Below are positions 27,343-35,146 of a stretch of 64,000 bases of DNA, piece by piece. The number at the start of each line of letters is the position of its first letter. Within the stretch, counting starts at the first letter, position 1. Both the position numbers and the translations under genes were made by a program. The stretch comes from RI-92 sp037384645 (GTDB lineage Bacteria; Pseudomonadota; Gammaproteobacteria; UBA6429; Thiohalophilaceae): positions 1 through 64,000 of the forward strand of contig JARRNT010000001.1 of assembly GCA_037384645.1 (NCBI GenBank), written 5' to 3'. The notes below the pieces were generated by a model. The model had not been told where the DNA came from. It searched no databases and saw only the letters and a list, made by a program, of their open reading frames with translations.

Positions 27343-27616
27343 ATGGGCACCGATAATAAAGGACAATCACCGCGCCTGGAGGTCCGGCTTGAGGTAGAGC
27401 TGGAGCAGGAAGGCGAAGCTACCTCCCTGCACACCCGGGATGTCAGTCACAATGGTGCCTATCTGGAGGCTGGATCATGTCAACTACCGGCTTGTTGGGA
27501 GCATAATCTATCTCAGGCCCAAGTAGGCCCTCCAGGATGGCGAAGCACCATTAGTAAAAGCCAGGGTCGTGCGGGTCAATGGCAATGGCTTTGCGCTGCA
27601 ATTCCTCGATGAGTGA
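27343..27616 (+). pseudogene. PilZ-domain gene broken by a frameshift and an in-frame stop
   Basis: The first frame (from 27343) encodes a PilZ N-terminal half: SPRLEVRLEVEL, then TRDVSHNGAYLEAG, which contains the DxSxxG c-di-GMP motif. After about 27485-27491 this frame loses PilZ similarity. The +1 frame then continues it exactly: VGSIIYLRPK, an in-frame TAG (27524-27526), then LQDGEAPLVKARVVRVNGNG and FALQFLDE before TGA at 27614-27616. So one extra base and one nonsense codon interrupt an otherwise well-kept PilZ domain. The unbroken first frame continues without similarity to TGA at 27610-27612. It is a recent pseudogene or a sequence error. The intact copy is at 33248. Confidence 0.8.
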
Positions 27617-28268
27617 AACGCCTGCCATGCCGGGTACTGAACGACCGGATGTCGTTTTGCTGATTGCCAGTGGCTGTGCTATCTGTCCTGTGGTGCATAA
27701 AATTCTGTCACAACTCCACGCAGACGGTAAAATCAATCAATTTGAAGTCGTCAATATCAGCGAACATCCGGACCTGGCACAAAGCTACGGGGTACGTTCC
27801 GTCCCCTGGTTTCGCATCGGTGCACTGGAATTTCAGGGCCTGCATTCCGCTGCCGAGCTTGATTACTGGGTCGGCCATGCCCTTGCAGATGACGGTATCA
27901 AACAATATATCACCGAACAACTCGAAGCCGGCCATTTGAGTGGCATCCTGCGCCTGATAAAACAACATCCACACTGGCTGAAAATTGCACTTGCGATCAT
28001 CGCTGACCTGCAGGCACCAATCCAGGCACGTATTGGACTTGGTGCCGTCTTCGAGGAATTACAGGGTAGCCCCCTGTTGCAGGAACAGGTCCCGGGCCTG
28101 TCCGAACTGACGCAACATGCCGACAGGCAGGTCCGGGCAGATGCCTGTTATTATCTCGGACTCAGCAGAAGTTCAGCAGCGATGCCCGCACTGAACCAAT
28201 GCCTGCAGGACACTGATCCGGAAGTACGCGAAATAGCCCAGGAAGCCCTGGCCGGATTTGCCGACTGA
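27609..28268 (+). CDS. Thioredoxin-like protein fused to HEAT repeats
   Basis: The 219-residue protein has a thioredoxin-like N-terminal half, with CxxC in SGCAICPVVH and a cis-Pro region in VRSVPWFRIG. The C-terminal half contains HEAT-like helical repeats (VRADACYYLGLSRSSAAMPA and EVREIAQEALAGF). The CxxC sits in the usual active-site loop, so redox activity is plausible. The HEAT part probably binds a partner. The ATG at 27609 overlaps the end of the broken PilZ frame (TGA at 27614-27616), which suggests translational coupling. No good ribosome-binding site is present, so the frameshift upstream may lower its expression. Confidence 0.75.
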   Translation: MSETPAMPGTERPDVVLLIASGCAICPVVHKILSQLHADGKINQFEVVNISEHPDLAQSYGVRSVPWFRIGALEFQGLHSAAELDYWVGHALADDGIKQYITEQLEAGHLSGILRLIKQHPHWLKIALAIIADLQAPIQARIGLGAVFEELQGSPLLQEQVPGLSELTQHADRQVRADACYYLGLSRSSAAMPALNQCLQDTDPEVREIAQEALAGFAD

Positions 28269-28271
28269 GAC

Positions 28272-28646
28272 TTAGTCAGGCAATTGCTGCAAAACCTGTT
28301 TCAGCCTCGTTTCATCTATTGGAAAGGTCAGGCTGGCAAATACCGGATGCTGACTGGTCAGGCGTTGCAACTGGTGAGCAAATTCCTGCTCATAAAATAC
28401 GATGACCTGACAATCCGGCAAACGTTCCACTACTGACATTAATGACTCCAGGCTACTGGTGCGATCACGAAAATCCGACTGGAAATTAAATTCCGCAACG
28501 ATCACACGGGGTTTGACCTGCTTGAGTTTACGCATGGCGTTACGCACGCTGGATTCGGTGTGAACCCTGTAGCCCAGTGATTGGTACAGAGGCGCGAAGT
28601 TGGGATAACCGCCTAATTCAATGACGGCGAGTAGGTCTTTAGCCAT
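28272..28646 (-). CDS. Hypothetical protein, receiver-like fold
   Basis: The 124-residue protein starts with a predicted beta-strand (LLAVIELGG), and the strand/helix alternation (RVIVAEFNF, DCQVIVFYE, FASLTFPI) resembles a receiver (CheY-like) domain. The acidic pocket and the phosphoacceptor Asp are not at the expected places, so it is probably not a phosphorylated receiver. I do not recognise the family. It is a single gene on the minus strand, convergent with the thioredoxin-HEAT gene. Confidence 0.55.
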   Translation of the reverse strand: MAKDLLAVIELGGYPNFAPLYQSLGYRVHTESSVRNAMRKLKQVKPRVIVAEFNFQSDFRDRTSSLESLMSVVERLPDCQVIVFYEQEFAHQLQRLTSQHPVFASLTFPIDETRLKQVLQQLPD

Positions 28647-28739
28647 ATTACAAATCCAGCCTGTGTCACGGATACGATGTCGGTTATAATAATCCAGTTA
28701 GCCGCGTTTTAGCAGACTTCAACAAACAGGTGAAACAAG

Positions 28740-28973
28740 ATGCCTTACTATATATTTCGTATTCAGGCCGGACCAGGCGCCATCGTTAAGCAACTCGAAC
28801 TGATCAAGGAATTCGAGGCATACAAGGAGGCCCAGGAATTCGCGAAACAGACCCGCGCGCAACAGAGTGATGATGCGCAGATAAAGGTCATGTTTGCGGA
28901 TAACCAGCTCCAGGCCGAAGAGCAATTGATGGAAAAGCGGGAAAAACCCATTCTGCGCGAATGGGAAAAATAA
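28740..28973 (+). CDS. Conserved hypothetical small protein
   Basis: The 77-residue protein begins with a short strand (YYIFRIQ) followed by long helices, and ends in a basic stretch (MEKREKPILREWEK). Similar proteins occur in environmental gamma- and betaproteobacteria; I know no function. AGGTGAAACAAG precedes the ATG. It lies 12 nt upstream of the four-cysteine gene, which suggests an operon. Confidence 0.65.
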   Translation: MPYYIFRIQAGPGAIVKQLELIKEFEAYKEAQEFAKQTRAQQSDDAQIKVMFADNQLQAEEQLMEKREKPILREWEK

Positions 28974-28985
28974 GCATCGCTTCCC

Positions 28986-29462
28986 GTGGAAGAAAACGAG
29001 TATCGCAATCTTTATCGCGCCATCAACCAGCAACGCTGTGTATTCGAGAAATCCATCCTGTCACGGCGTAGCAACTGTCACTTCGCCCGACGTTTCAACC
29101 TCGCTGATCGTGAAGGAGTCGCCTGCAGTGAACCCCAGGCGACAACATTGTGCCAAAGCACGCTGGCTCGAATGCGCGACAAGGCAATATTTGCGCTCAA
29201 ACTCACCCGGATCGACGGCCCCCTGCCGCATGCCAAGGAGATAAAGGTACAGACGGGAGGACTCTATGGCCTGCAGCATCTGCTTGGTCAGGGCGATGAC
29301 AGCGCACCCGTTGCTGATATTATTGACCTGCTACAAAGTGCACTGGTGCAATACGGTGATGTCGAATCTCTGCCCTATACGGAAATTGCGCGCAGTATTG
29401 TCCAGTTCGAAGGCCGCACACGCGGAAGAAAAAAACCAGAACCAGGCAAGCCTGCCAGGTAA
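28986..29462 (+). CDS. Hypothetical protein with four spaced cysteines
   Basis: I do not recognise this 158-residue protein. It carries exactly four cysteines, at 18, 31, 47 and 56 (C-x12-C-x15-C-x8-C), all in the N-terminal third among basic residues. The second half holds a small domain (GPLPHAKEIKVQTGG then GLYGLQHLL) and a basic tail. The arrangement suggests a metal or Fe-S site, which is inference. The start is GTG at 28986. Only 12 nt separate it from the upstream small gene, so they probably form an operon. Confidence 0.65.
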   Translation: MEENEYRNLYRAINQQRCVFEKSILSRRSNCHFARRFNLADREGVACSEPQATTLCQSTLARMRDKAIFALKLTRIDGPLPHAKEIKVQTGGLYGLQHLLGQGDDSAPVADIIDLLQSALVQYGDVESLPYTEIARSIVQFEGRTRGRKKPEPGKPAR

Positions 29463-29505
29463 CCACGCTCCGCATCAGGCCAGCGTGATGAGATGGAACA
29501 GTCGG

Positions 29506-29910
29506 TCAGGGATTGATATGCCAGTCGTAAGAACAATCAAGATGCTGGCGCACTTCCAGCAGGCCTTCCAGGCCATTTTCCACGATCACCTGCAATGGCG
29601 CCCGATCCTGAAACCGCTTGTTGGTTTGCTGCAACCACAATATTCCCATGGGTGGGTTATGCGGATAGGTCGTGCGTAAGGCATCGGCGATACCGATAAT
29701 ATGTTCAACCCGTTCATAGACGGCATCGTCATCGGGAAACGGGGTATTCTCGCGATACCGGCGCAAAGCCCGCAATGGAACCCCCTTGGGAAGTGCCAGC
29801 ACAGCCATGATTGCCGTGCCATTCAGCCCCCAGTCATCCAGAATCGCCATGATCGTGCGGGTCAAGGACACACACTCATCATGATCCATATTTTTGAAAG
29901 CTACAGCCAT
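29506..29910 (-). CDS. Xre/MbcA/ParS-like antitoxin domain protein, without a visible toxin partner
   Basis: The 134-residue protein has an N-terminal helix-turn-helix-like region (MAILDDWGLNGTAIMAVLAL) and a C-terminal half resembling the MbcA/ParS/Xre toxin-binding domain (MGILWLQQTNKRFQDRAP, LQVIVENGLEGLLEVRQHL). Such antitoxins pair with a RES-domain toxin, normally encoded next to them. No RES-domain gene is adjacent here: the neighbours are a four-cysteine protein and a Rieske ferredoxin. So it may be an orphan antitoxin, a regulator of another kind, or a fold similarity only. Confidence 0.5.
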   Translation of the reverse strand: MAVAFKNMDHDECVSLTRTIMAILDDWGLNGTAIMAVLALPKGVPLRALRRYRENTPFPDDDAVYERVEHIIGIADALRTTYPHNPPMGILWLQQTNKRFQDRAPLQVIVENGLEGLLEVRQHLDCSYDWHINP

Positions 29911-30027
29911 GCAAGAAAACCTGTTATTTCAGGCTTACAAGTCTATATGGTAAGGTACTAATATACAAACCAGCTGCTTGTGAATCACAAAATGTTTTTC
30001 TAACTAACTGATTTGAAAGAACCTAAT

Positions 30028-30339
30028 ATGACAACACGTTTTCCCGTAACGGCCAGTGACAGCCTTGCGCCTGGCAAAATGCAGTGTTTTGACGTCAATG
30101 GCAAAAAACTGATTCTCGCAAATGTAGCAGGTGAATTTTTTGCAACGGATAGCATGTGCAGTCACGAAGATTTTCCACTCTGGTATGGCGCACTCAAAGG
30201 TCACCACATCGAATGTTCCCTGCATGGCAGCCACTTTGATGTACGCAACGGCCAACCCTGTGAAGAACCTGCAACCGATCCCATATGTACCTATCCCACA
30301 GAAGTGGAAAACGGCATGGTCTATGTGTTGATGGAATAA
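30028..30339 (+). CDS. Rieske [2Fe-2S] ferredoxin
   Basis: The 103-residue protein has both Rieske ligand pairs (CSHED and CSLHGSHFD). The motif spacing and length match ferredoxin subunits of Rieske non-heme oxygenases and NirD-like proteins. No oxygenase subunit is nearby, so the electron acceptor is unknown. I place the start at the ATG 30028; an in-frame TTG 15 nt upstream is less likely. It is followed by a GC-rich inverted repeat at 30359-30392. Confidence 0.93.
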   Translation: MTTRFPVTASDSLAPGKMQCFDVNGKKLILANVAGEFFATDSMCSHEDFPLWYGALKGHHIECSLHGSHFDVRNGQPCEEPATDPICTYPTEVENGMVYVLME

Positions 30340-30972
30340 GAGCTATAGCATAGTTCTAAAGTTCTGTCGCCCGGCCCGGGCATCTAGAACTTGATGAATG
30401 ACATCGCATAATCAAAACTCATCATTTGCTGTTCAGCCATGGCCTGTTACAACACCAACAAAAAGCCCGGCTTGCGGTCGATGCCACGCGTAAACAGCGA
30501 GAGGATATCCACCAGTTGTTTATCGGGCATGCTGACAATCCATTCCCGCTGCAGGCGCAGTTGCAACGCCGCCTGAAAAAACCACCATTGCCACCGGTTC
30601 ATTATTGTTACTGCGCATGTCGTAATCAGCCAGACGGTTCAATGTTGAACTCTTGCAATCCGGTTTAGCTTATCCTCAACCAGATTGCGGTTGGAACGTC
30701 ACGCCTGATGGTGGCCATGCGCCAAGCAATAGCAAAGATTGAAGATAAAGTACAAATACGTCTCCAGTACATAATCCTCATGAACTGAATACCTGTCATT
30801 TGACCTAAAGCAAGGTAAAGTGTGGCACTATAGTTATTAATGTATGGCTTCTTCACATAGCCAGGCACGAAGCAATAATGATGAGCATACCTGCCCGTCA
30901 CCAGGCTAGGTGAAAAGCATGGATTAAATCATCGCAAGGTTCCAATTTATCCCAATAATCGACACTAATCCA
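30340..30972. other. 633-bp stretch without a convincing gene
   Basis: The region begins with an inverted repeat (30359-30392). It holds a short open frame at 30426-30668 on the plus strand, with a TTG start and a Cys-rich end (HYCYCACRN). I find no ribosome-binding site or family similarity for it, so I do not call it a gene; it could be the remnant of one. From 30670 to 30972 I see only AT-rich sequence with promoter-like hexamers at wrong spacing. Confidence 0.45.
30359..30392 (+). repeat. GC-rich inverted repeat downstream of the Rieske gene
   Basis: The outer arms AAGTTCT and AGAACTT enclose a GCCCGG-C-CCGGGC inner palindrome. A T-rich tail is missing, so it is not a canonical Rho-independent terminator. 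It may stabilise the mRNA end or be a protein site. Confidence 0.5.
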
Positions 30973-31365
30973 ATGGTGAATAACAAAGATTTCCAAAACG
31001 AACTCAAGGCATTTGAGCAACAACTGGCCAGTCATGGACAGCAATTTGAACTCCTCTCGTCCCTGGATGCCCCCGTTTGCCATCTGCGCTTTACGGGTCC
31101 ATTTTTGGGGCACAGGGTCATCTGGGATGCATCGCTGCAAACCCTGGCCTATTATGTAAGTAATCACCCGGACCTTGGCCAAAGCGCCAGACAGTTTATT
31201 GAGGTGGGAGATAGCGGAGCCCGGGGCAGGCAGCTCACTGTCGGGCTAAACTTACCGCTGATTGATCAGCCTGCGATCTTGAAAGCAATCATTATGATCA
31301 GACAATATAAACTTCTGGCACCTGGCCGGCATGAATTTGGCGAACAGGTGGAAATGGCAAAGTAG
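30973..31365 (+). CDS. Hypothetical protein, first gene of the ferredoxin-reductase operon
   Basis: The 130-residue soluble protein starts with a helical region (FQNELKAFEQQLASHGQQ) and has strands in SLDAPVCHLRFTG and in GRQLTVGLNLPLI. I do not recognise it. There is no signal peptide or membrane segment. Its stop is 3 nt before the start of the HTH-ferredoxin-reductase gene, so they are co-transcribed and may function together, perhaps as a partner or regulator of that redox protein. Confidence 0.65.
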   Translation: MVNNKDFQNELKAFEQQLASHGQQFELLSSLDAPVCHLRFTGPFLGHRVIWDASLQTLAYYVSNHPDLGQSARQFIEVGDSGARGRQLTVGLNLPLIDQPAILKAIIMIRQYKLLAPGRHEFGEQVEMAK

Positions 31366-31368
31366 GCT

Positions 31369-32850
31369 ATGGCACGTTTAGTCAGTATTTCACGCGCCGC
31401 AAAACTCGTTGGTGTATCTCGCGGAAACCTGCAGCACCGGATCCAGGACGGCGAACTGGAAAGCTTCGAAGGCCAGCTGCGCCTGTCAGATCTGGCCGAG
31501 GCCTTTCCCAACGCCAGCCTGGAAGACAACAGCATGCTGGAGAAGCTCGAACGCATTATCGAGCATGCTGCGATCAAGGCACGTCACCGCACACCCCCGC
31601 TGCCACCGGATATGGAACAACTGGCGGCGCGTGTCAATCTGCTGACCCAAGACCTGGTCGAAGCCAAACTGGAAATCAGTATCTTCTATAATATTATTGA
31701 TAAGCTCAAAGCGCGACTGAATCACCTTTCACGCGACAACCCGCAATTATCGGACAATCTGCGCGCGCTTCAGTCCTGGTTGTTACAGGAAATTGAAACT
31801 GTGAGCGATAAAAAGCATGAACAATTCCCTTTGCTGGCCACCGACAATTTTCTCCGGCTGGTCGCCGCCCAGGTCCGCCTGGAACCGACAGGCCACGAAT
31901 TTTTTGTGGAAGGTTCCAACAGTATCCTGGAGTCCGGCCTTAGCGCGGGTCTGGCGCTGAATTATGGCTGCAGAAACGGTAATTGCGGCAAATGCAAGGC
32001 CCGCTTACTGTCAGGTGAAATCAGGAAAATACGCCCGCACGACTACGCGCTGACTGAAAAAGACAAACTACAGGGTTATTTTCTCGCCTGCTCGAATACC
32101 GCCGTGACCGATATCATCATTGCCGCCGATGAGGCCGGCAGTGAACAGGATATCCCGCTACAGAATATCCAGGCCCGAGTCCGTAAATTCGAGGTGCCAA
32201 CGCCTGAGCTCGGTATTCTCAGCGTCAAGACACCGCGTACCGAGCGCCTGCGTTTTCTGGCAGGCCAGCAGGTTAAACTGGAGATTCCGGGGGTCGGGGC
32301 ATACCAGACGCATGTCGCGAGCTGTCCCTGCGACGACATGAACCTGCAATTTCACATTCCGCGAAATGAACAGTCCGCCTTTAGCGAATACGTATTTAGC
32401 AAGCTCAAGTCCAATGAGATTATCAATATCGAGGGGCCAAGCGGACATTTCATTTTACGCGATGACAATATCAACCCCCTTGTATTTATCGCCTTCGGTG
32501 ATGGATTCGCACCGATCAAAAGCCTTATCGAACATGCCATGACCCTGGATATCACGGAACATATCTACTTGTTCTGGGTAGTACATGCTGACAACGAACT
32601 GTATCTGCACAATCATTGCCGTGCCTGGTCTGATGCGTTCGAGCGTTTTAGTTATATTCCCGTTATCCGTTCCGGGCCGAATACAGCCATCGCCGAAGAA
32701 CTCATGCAGAATTTAAGATCGTCTTTGCCCCAACTGGCACCGAGCCACTATTATATTGCAGGTCCTGATGAGCCTGTTGAACTTACACGGCAGACTCTAC
32801 TGAAACAGGGGCTGGATCAGAACAGTCTGTTTACAGAAGTACGTGCGTGA
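31369..32850 (+). CDS. HTH-coiled coil-[2Fe-2S] ferredoxin-reductase fusion
   Basis: The 493-residue protein combines three regions. Residues 1-45 look like a helix-turn-helix (SISRAAKLVGVSRGNLQHRI). Residues about 52-150 are helical, with coiled-coil character. Residues about 165-255 form a plant-type [2Fe-2S] ferredoxin domain with Cys201, Cys206, Cys209 and Cys241 (C-x4-C-x2-C, then C). Residues about 265-493 resemble a ferredoxin-NAD(P) reductase, with a nucleotide-binding loop IAFGDGFAPIKS. The flavin motif usually reading RxYSxxS is changed here (AYQTHVAS), so FAD binding may be weakened or altered. A DNA-binding region fused to a redox relay suggests a redox-responsive regulator, or an anchoring use of the HTH. 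That is inference. Confidence 0.8.
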   Translation: MARLVSISRAAKLVGVSRGNLQHRIQDGELESFEGQLRLSDLAEAFPNASLEDNSMLEKLERIIEHAAIKARHRTPPLPPDMEQLAARVNLLTQDLVEAKLEISIFYNIIDKLKARLNHLSRDNPQLSDNLRALQSWLLQEIETVSDKKHEQFPLLATDNFLRLVAAQVRLEPTGHEFFVEGSNSILESGLSAGLALNYGCRNGNCGKCKARLLSGEIRKIRPHDYALTEKDKLQGYFLACSNTAVTDIIIAADEAGSEQDIPLQNIQARVRKFEVPTPELGILSVKTPRTERLRFLAGQQVKLEIPGVGAYQTHVASCPCDDMNLQFHIPRNEQSAFSEYVFSKLKSNEIINIEGPSGHFILRDDNINPLVFIAFGDGFAPIKSLIEHAMTLDITEHIYLFWVVHADNELYLHNHCRAWSDAFERFSYIPVIRSGPNTAIAEELMQNLRSSLPQLAPSHYYIAGPDEPVELTRQTLLKQGLDQNSLFTEVRA

Positions 32851-32857
32851 ATAAGAT

Positions 32858-33148
32858 TCACGCGTCTTGCTGTATCCACTTGTTCAGCCCGTCTATCAGC
32901 TTTTGCGCCTGGTCGGCACTGCTGATATTGAACTTGGACTTCGGTCGATAACTGCCTTCCCGTTTCTGATAGCGGCGAATCGAAAACTTGATCGGTCCAA
33001 AGTCATTTTTCTGTCTGTCCCAGTCCTGATACTTGAAAAGGATGGTCGACCAGGCCCCCTTGGTCAGCACGATCTTGTCCAGTTCCTTTACTAACTGCTG
33101 GCCATTCTCGAAATAATTCATGGTAATTTCATCGACTGTCTCTGCCAT
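32858..33148 (-). CDS. Conserved hypothetical, possibly PC4-like nucleic-acid binding
   Basis: The 96-residue protein has three strands in TILFKYQDWDR, FGPIKFSIRRYQKR and SKFNISSADQAQ, and a C-terminal helix (KLIDGLNKWIQQ). The strand-then-helix order and basic surface resemble the PC4/Sub1 single-stranded-DNA-binding fold, but no decisive motif is visible. I give this as a possibility only. It is convergent with the ferredoxin-reductase gene. Confidence 0.5.
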   Translation of the reverse strand: MAETVDEITMNYFENGQQLVKELDKIVLTKGAWSTILFKYQDWDRQKNDFGPIKFSIRRYQKREGSYRPKSKFNISSADQAQKLIDGLNKWIQQDA

Positions 33149-33247
33149 ATACCCTACCTGTTAATTTACGATTGATTACAACGCCGCGTAGCTTACCTGC
33201 ACAGTGCAAAAAAATCAGCCCCATATCTCACTCATAATGCTTTGGGC

Positions 33248-33661
33248 TCAGGTGCCCCAGTGTGGAAACCGACTGGCATATTTGCTTATCCACTCCTGCG
33301 CGGCCTCCTGTGCGCTGAGGTCTCGCCCTTCGAACTGTGCAACCTGCTGCTTGTAATGTTCGATATGGCAGATCTGCTCCACCATGCGTGCAATATACAG
33401 ATCATCGCGCTGAATGAATTCGACGCCGACCAGATAATGACTCGCCCTGTTGCGACAGTAACTGACGATCCCTTCGGCGACAAAAGCCGGCTCAATCATG
33501 TCTATCCGAATACGAATCTGACTACCGGCTTCAATATGGGTATCCGACTCAAAGGCAAGCCCGCCGTAACTGACATTGCTGATTTGGCGACGGTGTGCCG
33601 CGCTGGAGTGTAACTCGATCTGTACCGGGATATCCGCCGGATGCCTGATGTATGCACGCAT
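33248..33661 (-). CDS. PilZ-domain c-di-GMP-binding protein
   Basis: The 137-residue protein has the RxxxR motif (RAYIR at its N-terminus) and NVSYGG (NxSxxG), the two c-di-GMP ligands, followed by PilZ strands (SQIRIRIDMIEP and YLVGVEF). It is therefore likely to bind c-di-GMP. The C-terminal 40 residues form an extra helix. The start at 33661 has AAGGA 8 nt upstream; earlier in-frame starts (33667, 33712) lack good spacing. It is one of two PilZ genes in the window, the other being broken (27343). Confidence 0.85.
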   Translation of the reverse strand: MRAYIRHPADIPVQIELHSSAAHRRQISNVSYGGLAFESDTHIEAGSQIRIRIDMIEPAFVAEGIVSYCRNRASHYLVGVEFIQRDDLYIARMVEQICHIEHYKQQVAQFEGRDLSAQEAAQEWISKYASRFPHWGT

Positions 33662-33741
33662 AGCCATCTTCCTTAAATTGACCCTTTTCCCGCCAGATAA
33701 TGCATAATTCACGCCACTGAAAAATTCCCGATATCCGTCAG

Positions 33742-34737
33742 ATGCCTCACACCCGAAAATCCGGTCTGTTCAGTCTTCGACACCGACGCGCCATTATTCT
33801 GTCACTGGTGCTGACCGCATTGCTTTATTTGATCGCAGTCATTGCCAGCGGGCGCCACGAAGCAGCCCAGGCCTTTGCCCACCTGGGCATTGGCGGTGGA
33901 CTGGTGTTACTGACCTGCTCCTTTGTCAGCTATCTACTGCGCTTCACCCGATGGCAATATTATTTACGCCGGGCAGGCTGGCGACTGCCGATGCGTCTGC
34001 ACCTGGCCTATTACCTGGCCGGGTTTGCCCTGACTACTAGCCCGGGCAAGGCCGGCGAGACCATTCGCTCAGTACTGTTACGCCCGCACGGCATTCCCTA
34101 TCCTACCTCGCTGGCCTGCTTTTTCAGCGAGCGCCTGCTCGACGTGGTCGTCGTCTCGCTGCTTGCCACGCTTTCCACCTTTGCCATCCTGCGACAACAT
34201 GATTTGCTGGTGCTGGTGCTGGTCATCACCCTCGCAGTGATTCCCGTGATCCATAGTCCGCTGTTACGCACGTTGCTACAAAGCCTGGAACAGCGTCTTC
34301 GCCCTTCGCGCCTGCGCCGGTTGCTGGCCCACTTGCAGGACCTGCTGCATAACGCCCGTAATTTCCTTGCCTGGCGCCCGCTTTACCTCGGCCTGTTCCT
34401 GGGCGGTCTGGCCTGGGGCCTGCAAGGGTTTGCCTTCTATTATCTGATGCACCGCCTGGGGCTCGATCTGCACCTGCCATTGGCCATGGGTATCTATGCC
34501 ATCGGTCTACTCGCCGGCGCCCTGTCCATGATCCCTGGTGGCATTGGTGCCACAGAGGCCGCCATGGCGTTATTGCTGGCTGCCGCCGGCGCCTCGACCG
34601 AGATCGCGATTATCGTGCCCTTGATTAACCGACTGACAACCCTGTGGTTTGCAGTGGCATTGGGATTACTGGCTAGTGCCTGGCTCAGCGGCCATCGCCA
34701 GCAGGATGTAGCCAGTGAAGCGGGCGAAACAAGGTGA
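33742..34737 (+). CDS. LPG-synthase-TM/UPF0104-type membrane protein (flippase-like)
   Basis: The 331-residue protein has about eight membrane helices and matches the lysylphosphatidylglycerol-synthetase transmembrane region and UPF0104/YbhN-like proteins. Key segments are SFVSYLLRFTRWQYYLRR, TTSPGKAGETIRS, and MIPGGIGATEAAMALLL. Related MprF membrane domains flip lipids, and other members are linked to glycolipid transport. No catalytic synthase domain is present, so a flippase or exporter role is likeliest. It stands alone, divergent from the PilZ gene and convergent with the next gene. Confidence 0.8.
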   Translation: MPHTRKSGLFSLRHRRAIILSLVLTALLYLIAVIASGRHEAAQAFAHLGIGGGLVLLTCSFVSYLLRFTRWQYYLRRAGWRLPMRLHLAYYLAGFALTTSPGKAGETIRSVLLRPHGIPYPTSLACFFSERLLDVVVVSLLATLSTFAILRQHDLLVLVLVITLAVIPVIHSPLLRTLLQSLEQRLRPSRLRRLLAHLQDLLHNARNFLAWRPLYLGLFLGGLAWGLQGFAFYYLMHRLGLDLHLPLAMGIYAIGLLAGALSMIPGGIGATEAAMALLLAAAGASTEIAIIVPLINRLTTLWFAVALGLLASAWLSGHRQQDVASEAGETR

Positions 34738-34746
34738 TAGTCGGTG

Positions 34747-35130
34747 TTATTCGGAGCGGTGGTAGCCGAATTCACCACGCCACTGGCCCTGACGGTAGTC
34801 CAGGTTTAACCAACGCGGGGTAAAAGGGGCCTCGCGGGCAATGGGAAAATCCGTCAAGGGAGGCTCGTCACCTTCATAGTCATTGCTGCACTGCGCTGTC
34901 ATCACTGGCCGGAAACTGACCATGAGTTTATCGTTGGCCGGCACCCAGCTAACCTCCGAGTCTGAATTGCGTTCATAAAAACGGACCTTCAGCCGAATTA
35001 GACAGCTGAAAAACAATTCCATCTGGGCATACAACGGGCTGTTACGTCCGGCCAGTGCGGCGTGTGCCGCCGGCGTCAGGTGGATTTCAAGCGGACGTTC
35101 ATTGAGCGTCAGGGAAATGTTATCTGTCAT
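34747..35130 (-). CDS. Conserved hypothetical protein, downstream of the TetR gene
   Basis: The 127-residue soluble protein is short and beta-rich with many aromatic residues (MELFFSCLIRLKVRFYE, LDYRQGQWRGEFGYH). I do not recognise its family. An AGAGG about 13 nt before ATG 35130 is present; the start at 35178 would overlap the TetR gene's end by 32 nt, less likely. It follows the TetR gene on the same strand, 16 nt after its stop, so it is likely under the same promoter. Confidence 0.6.
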   Translation of the reverse strand: MTDNISLTLNERPLEIHLTPAAHAALAGRNSPLYAQMELFFSCLIRLKVRFYERNSDSEVSWVPANDKLMVSFRPVMTAQCSNDYEGDEPPLTDFPIAREAPFTPRWLNLDYRQGQWRGEFGYHRSE

Positions 35131-35146
35131 GGTATTTATGTGACCT

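Noticed and set aside
30426..30668. Short Cys-rich frame with TTG start
   Set aside because: No ribosome-binding site and no family similarity; it is mentioned only as part of the gap.
30800..30834. TTGACC and TATAGT as a sigma-70 promoter
   Set aside because: The spacer is 23 nt, far outside the 16-18 nt range.
30823..30837. Sigma-54-like TGGCAC-N5-TT element before the ferredoxin-reductase operon
   Set aside because: The -24 part fits but the -12 part reads TTAT instead of TTGC, so there is no convincing -12 element.
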